Of a DNA stretch of 64,000 bases, positions 63,236 through 64,000 are shown piece after piece (position 1 is the stretch's first letter; each line of letters begins with the position of its first letter). Under the pieces are notes generated by a model. The model did no database searches and was not told the origin of the DNA. It was given only the letters and a program-made list of their open reading frames with translations. Origin of the DNA: Progne subis subis (taxonomy: Eukaryota > Chordata > Aves > Passeriformes > Hirundinidae); the NCBI GenBank assembly GCA_022316685.1, contig JAKJHU010000084.1, positions 2,613,001 to 2,677,000 of the forward strand. The letters are read 5' to 3'. A program made the position numbers and the translations under genes.

Positions 63236-64000
63236 AAGCAAGAAAAAGAACCAGTTTTTATTTTTGAGATAGCAAAGCACAGAACAAGCTCAGAGTCTTA
63301 CTACAAAGACATTGTTATGGCTGTAGATGTAGAGAGCCTGGATGGGCAGTTCCCATCACAGGAGCTCCACAGCCCCCAGGAAAAAAGAGCTCTGGTCTCC
63401 CAACTCCCATCCTAGTGCACCATTGCCTACCCCATGTCGTTCTCCTCCTATTCCAGCCATATCTGGAAGCATGTACATTTTCTCCTCCTTACCACAGGCT
63501 TTGAAACCATTTTTACCAGCGCATGCTTGTTCTCTTTTTTCCCCAATATTCCCCAAAACAAATCAGCAAACAGGACAGAAACCAAAGGAACTGCCAAAGA
63601 CATATGCACACAGCATTCCTACATTTCCAGGTAAGTACAAATAACTGAAGGTCTAAGGCACTGCCCCTGAGCCCACTGTAATTTCCATCAGCTTTAAACT
63701 TAGTCCTAGAGCACCTCAAATCCTTCAACCTACTCAACACGGTGGCTAATGACCAGGTAGGAATGAGAAACTGGAGACAGCCTCCAACCCCTGCCACCAA
63801 CAGGCATACTCTGCCTTAAGGACCAAAGTCACTCCCATCTTCTGCTTTCCATCAGTCCTTTGACATTTAAACCAAGGCCCAAAACCAGTCCTGCAGGCTG
63901 ATGATACAGAAAGGTCCCTGCACTCCTCCAGTGCTGGGGTTTTTCTCCCTCAACACTGGTCAGCATTCTCACAGTCAGCACCTCAGCTTAGTCCGCATTT

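Larger units (their letters stand above)
24711..64000 (-). other. Probable C1orf21 5' intron or upstream region
   Basis: This sequence lies 5' of the likely acceptor of the first coding exon. It carries the retroviral elements (29266-34445, 46992-47279, 54299-54791) and seven CR1 fragments. There is no CpG-rich promoter-like island apart from the GC-rich retroviral gag at 30.2-31.1 kb, so the gene's own promoter is probably to the right of the window. Stretches such as 26560-29265, 34446-35868, 36128-41110, 42839-46991, 47280-53494, 54795-58755, 59167-62421 and 62549-64000 hold nothing I can name beyond simple repeats and the exon-like candidate at 53495-53680. Whether all of it is transcribed intron is inference. 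Confidence 0.5.

Overview
The window is nuclear DNA from a bird, very probably a songbird. It holds fifteen or so CR1 LINE fragments, all 3' ends. It also holds a badly decayed avian endogenous retrovirus (ERV), three further solo LTRs or LTR-like copies of avian type, and long AT-rich single-copy sequence with no bacterial-type gene organisation.

The host gene that can be identified is C1orf21 (chicken-type name C8H1orf21), on the minus strand. Two coding exons are visible. One at 24505-24598 (probable full exon 24505-24710) encodes the N-terminus beginning MGCASAKHV. One at 5852-5946 encodes the next 31 residues, including EYRIKPVEEVKYMKNG. Their splice sites and phases fit exactly: a split GAT codon joins them. 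Together they give about the first 63 residues of a protein that is about 121 residues in human. The remaining coding exon(s) must lie left of position 1. Positions 5947-24504 are one complete intron of about 18.6 kb. Positions 1-5851 are the start of the next intron. Most or all of 24711-64000 is probably a long 5'-UTR intron or upstream sequence; no promoter or CpG island is visible for the gene.

The repeat layer consists of four parts. (a) CR1 fragments lie in both orientations across the window. (b) A 5.2-kb plus-strand class II ERV at about 29266-34445 has a 5' LTR, a tRNA-Trp-type primer site, gag, a dUTPase-like domain, protease and reverse transcriptase. It is full of stops and frameshifts, and its 3' half and 3' LTR are missing. 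(c) A complete 761-bp solo LTR in the opposite orientation is nested inside its gag (31397-32157), with a 5-bp target duplication. (d) Two other solo LTRs lie at 46992-47279 (new call, 4-bp target duplication) and about 54299-54791 (a familiar avian LTR family). Short tandem repeats and homopolymer tracts fill a few other places.

The observations most worth checking are: the mixed character of the ERV (alpharetrovirus-type Trp primer site with betaretrovirus-like dUTPase-protease order and a -1 gag/pro frame relation); a 60-bp, frame-preserving tandem repeat inside its gag; and an unassigned 186-nt exon-like segment with good splice sites on the plus strand at 53495-53680. No complete, previously undescribed functional system is evident.
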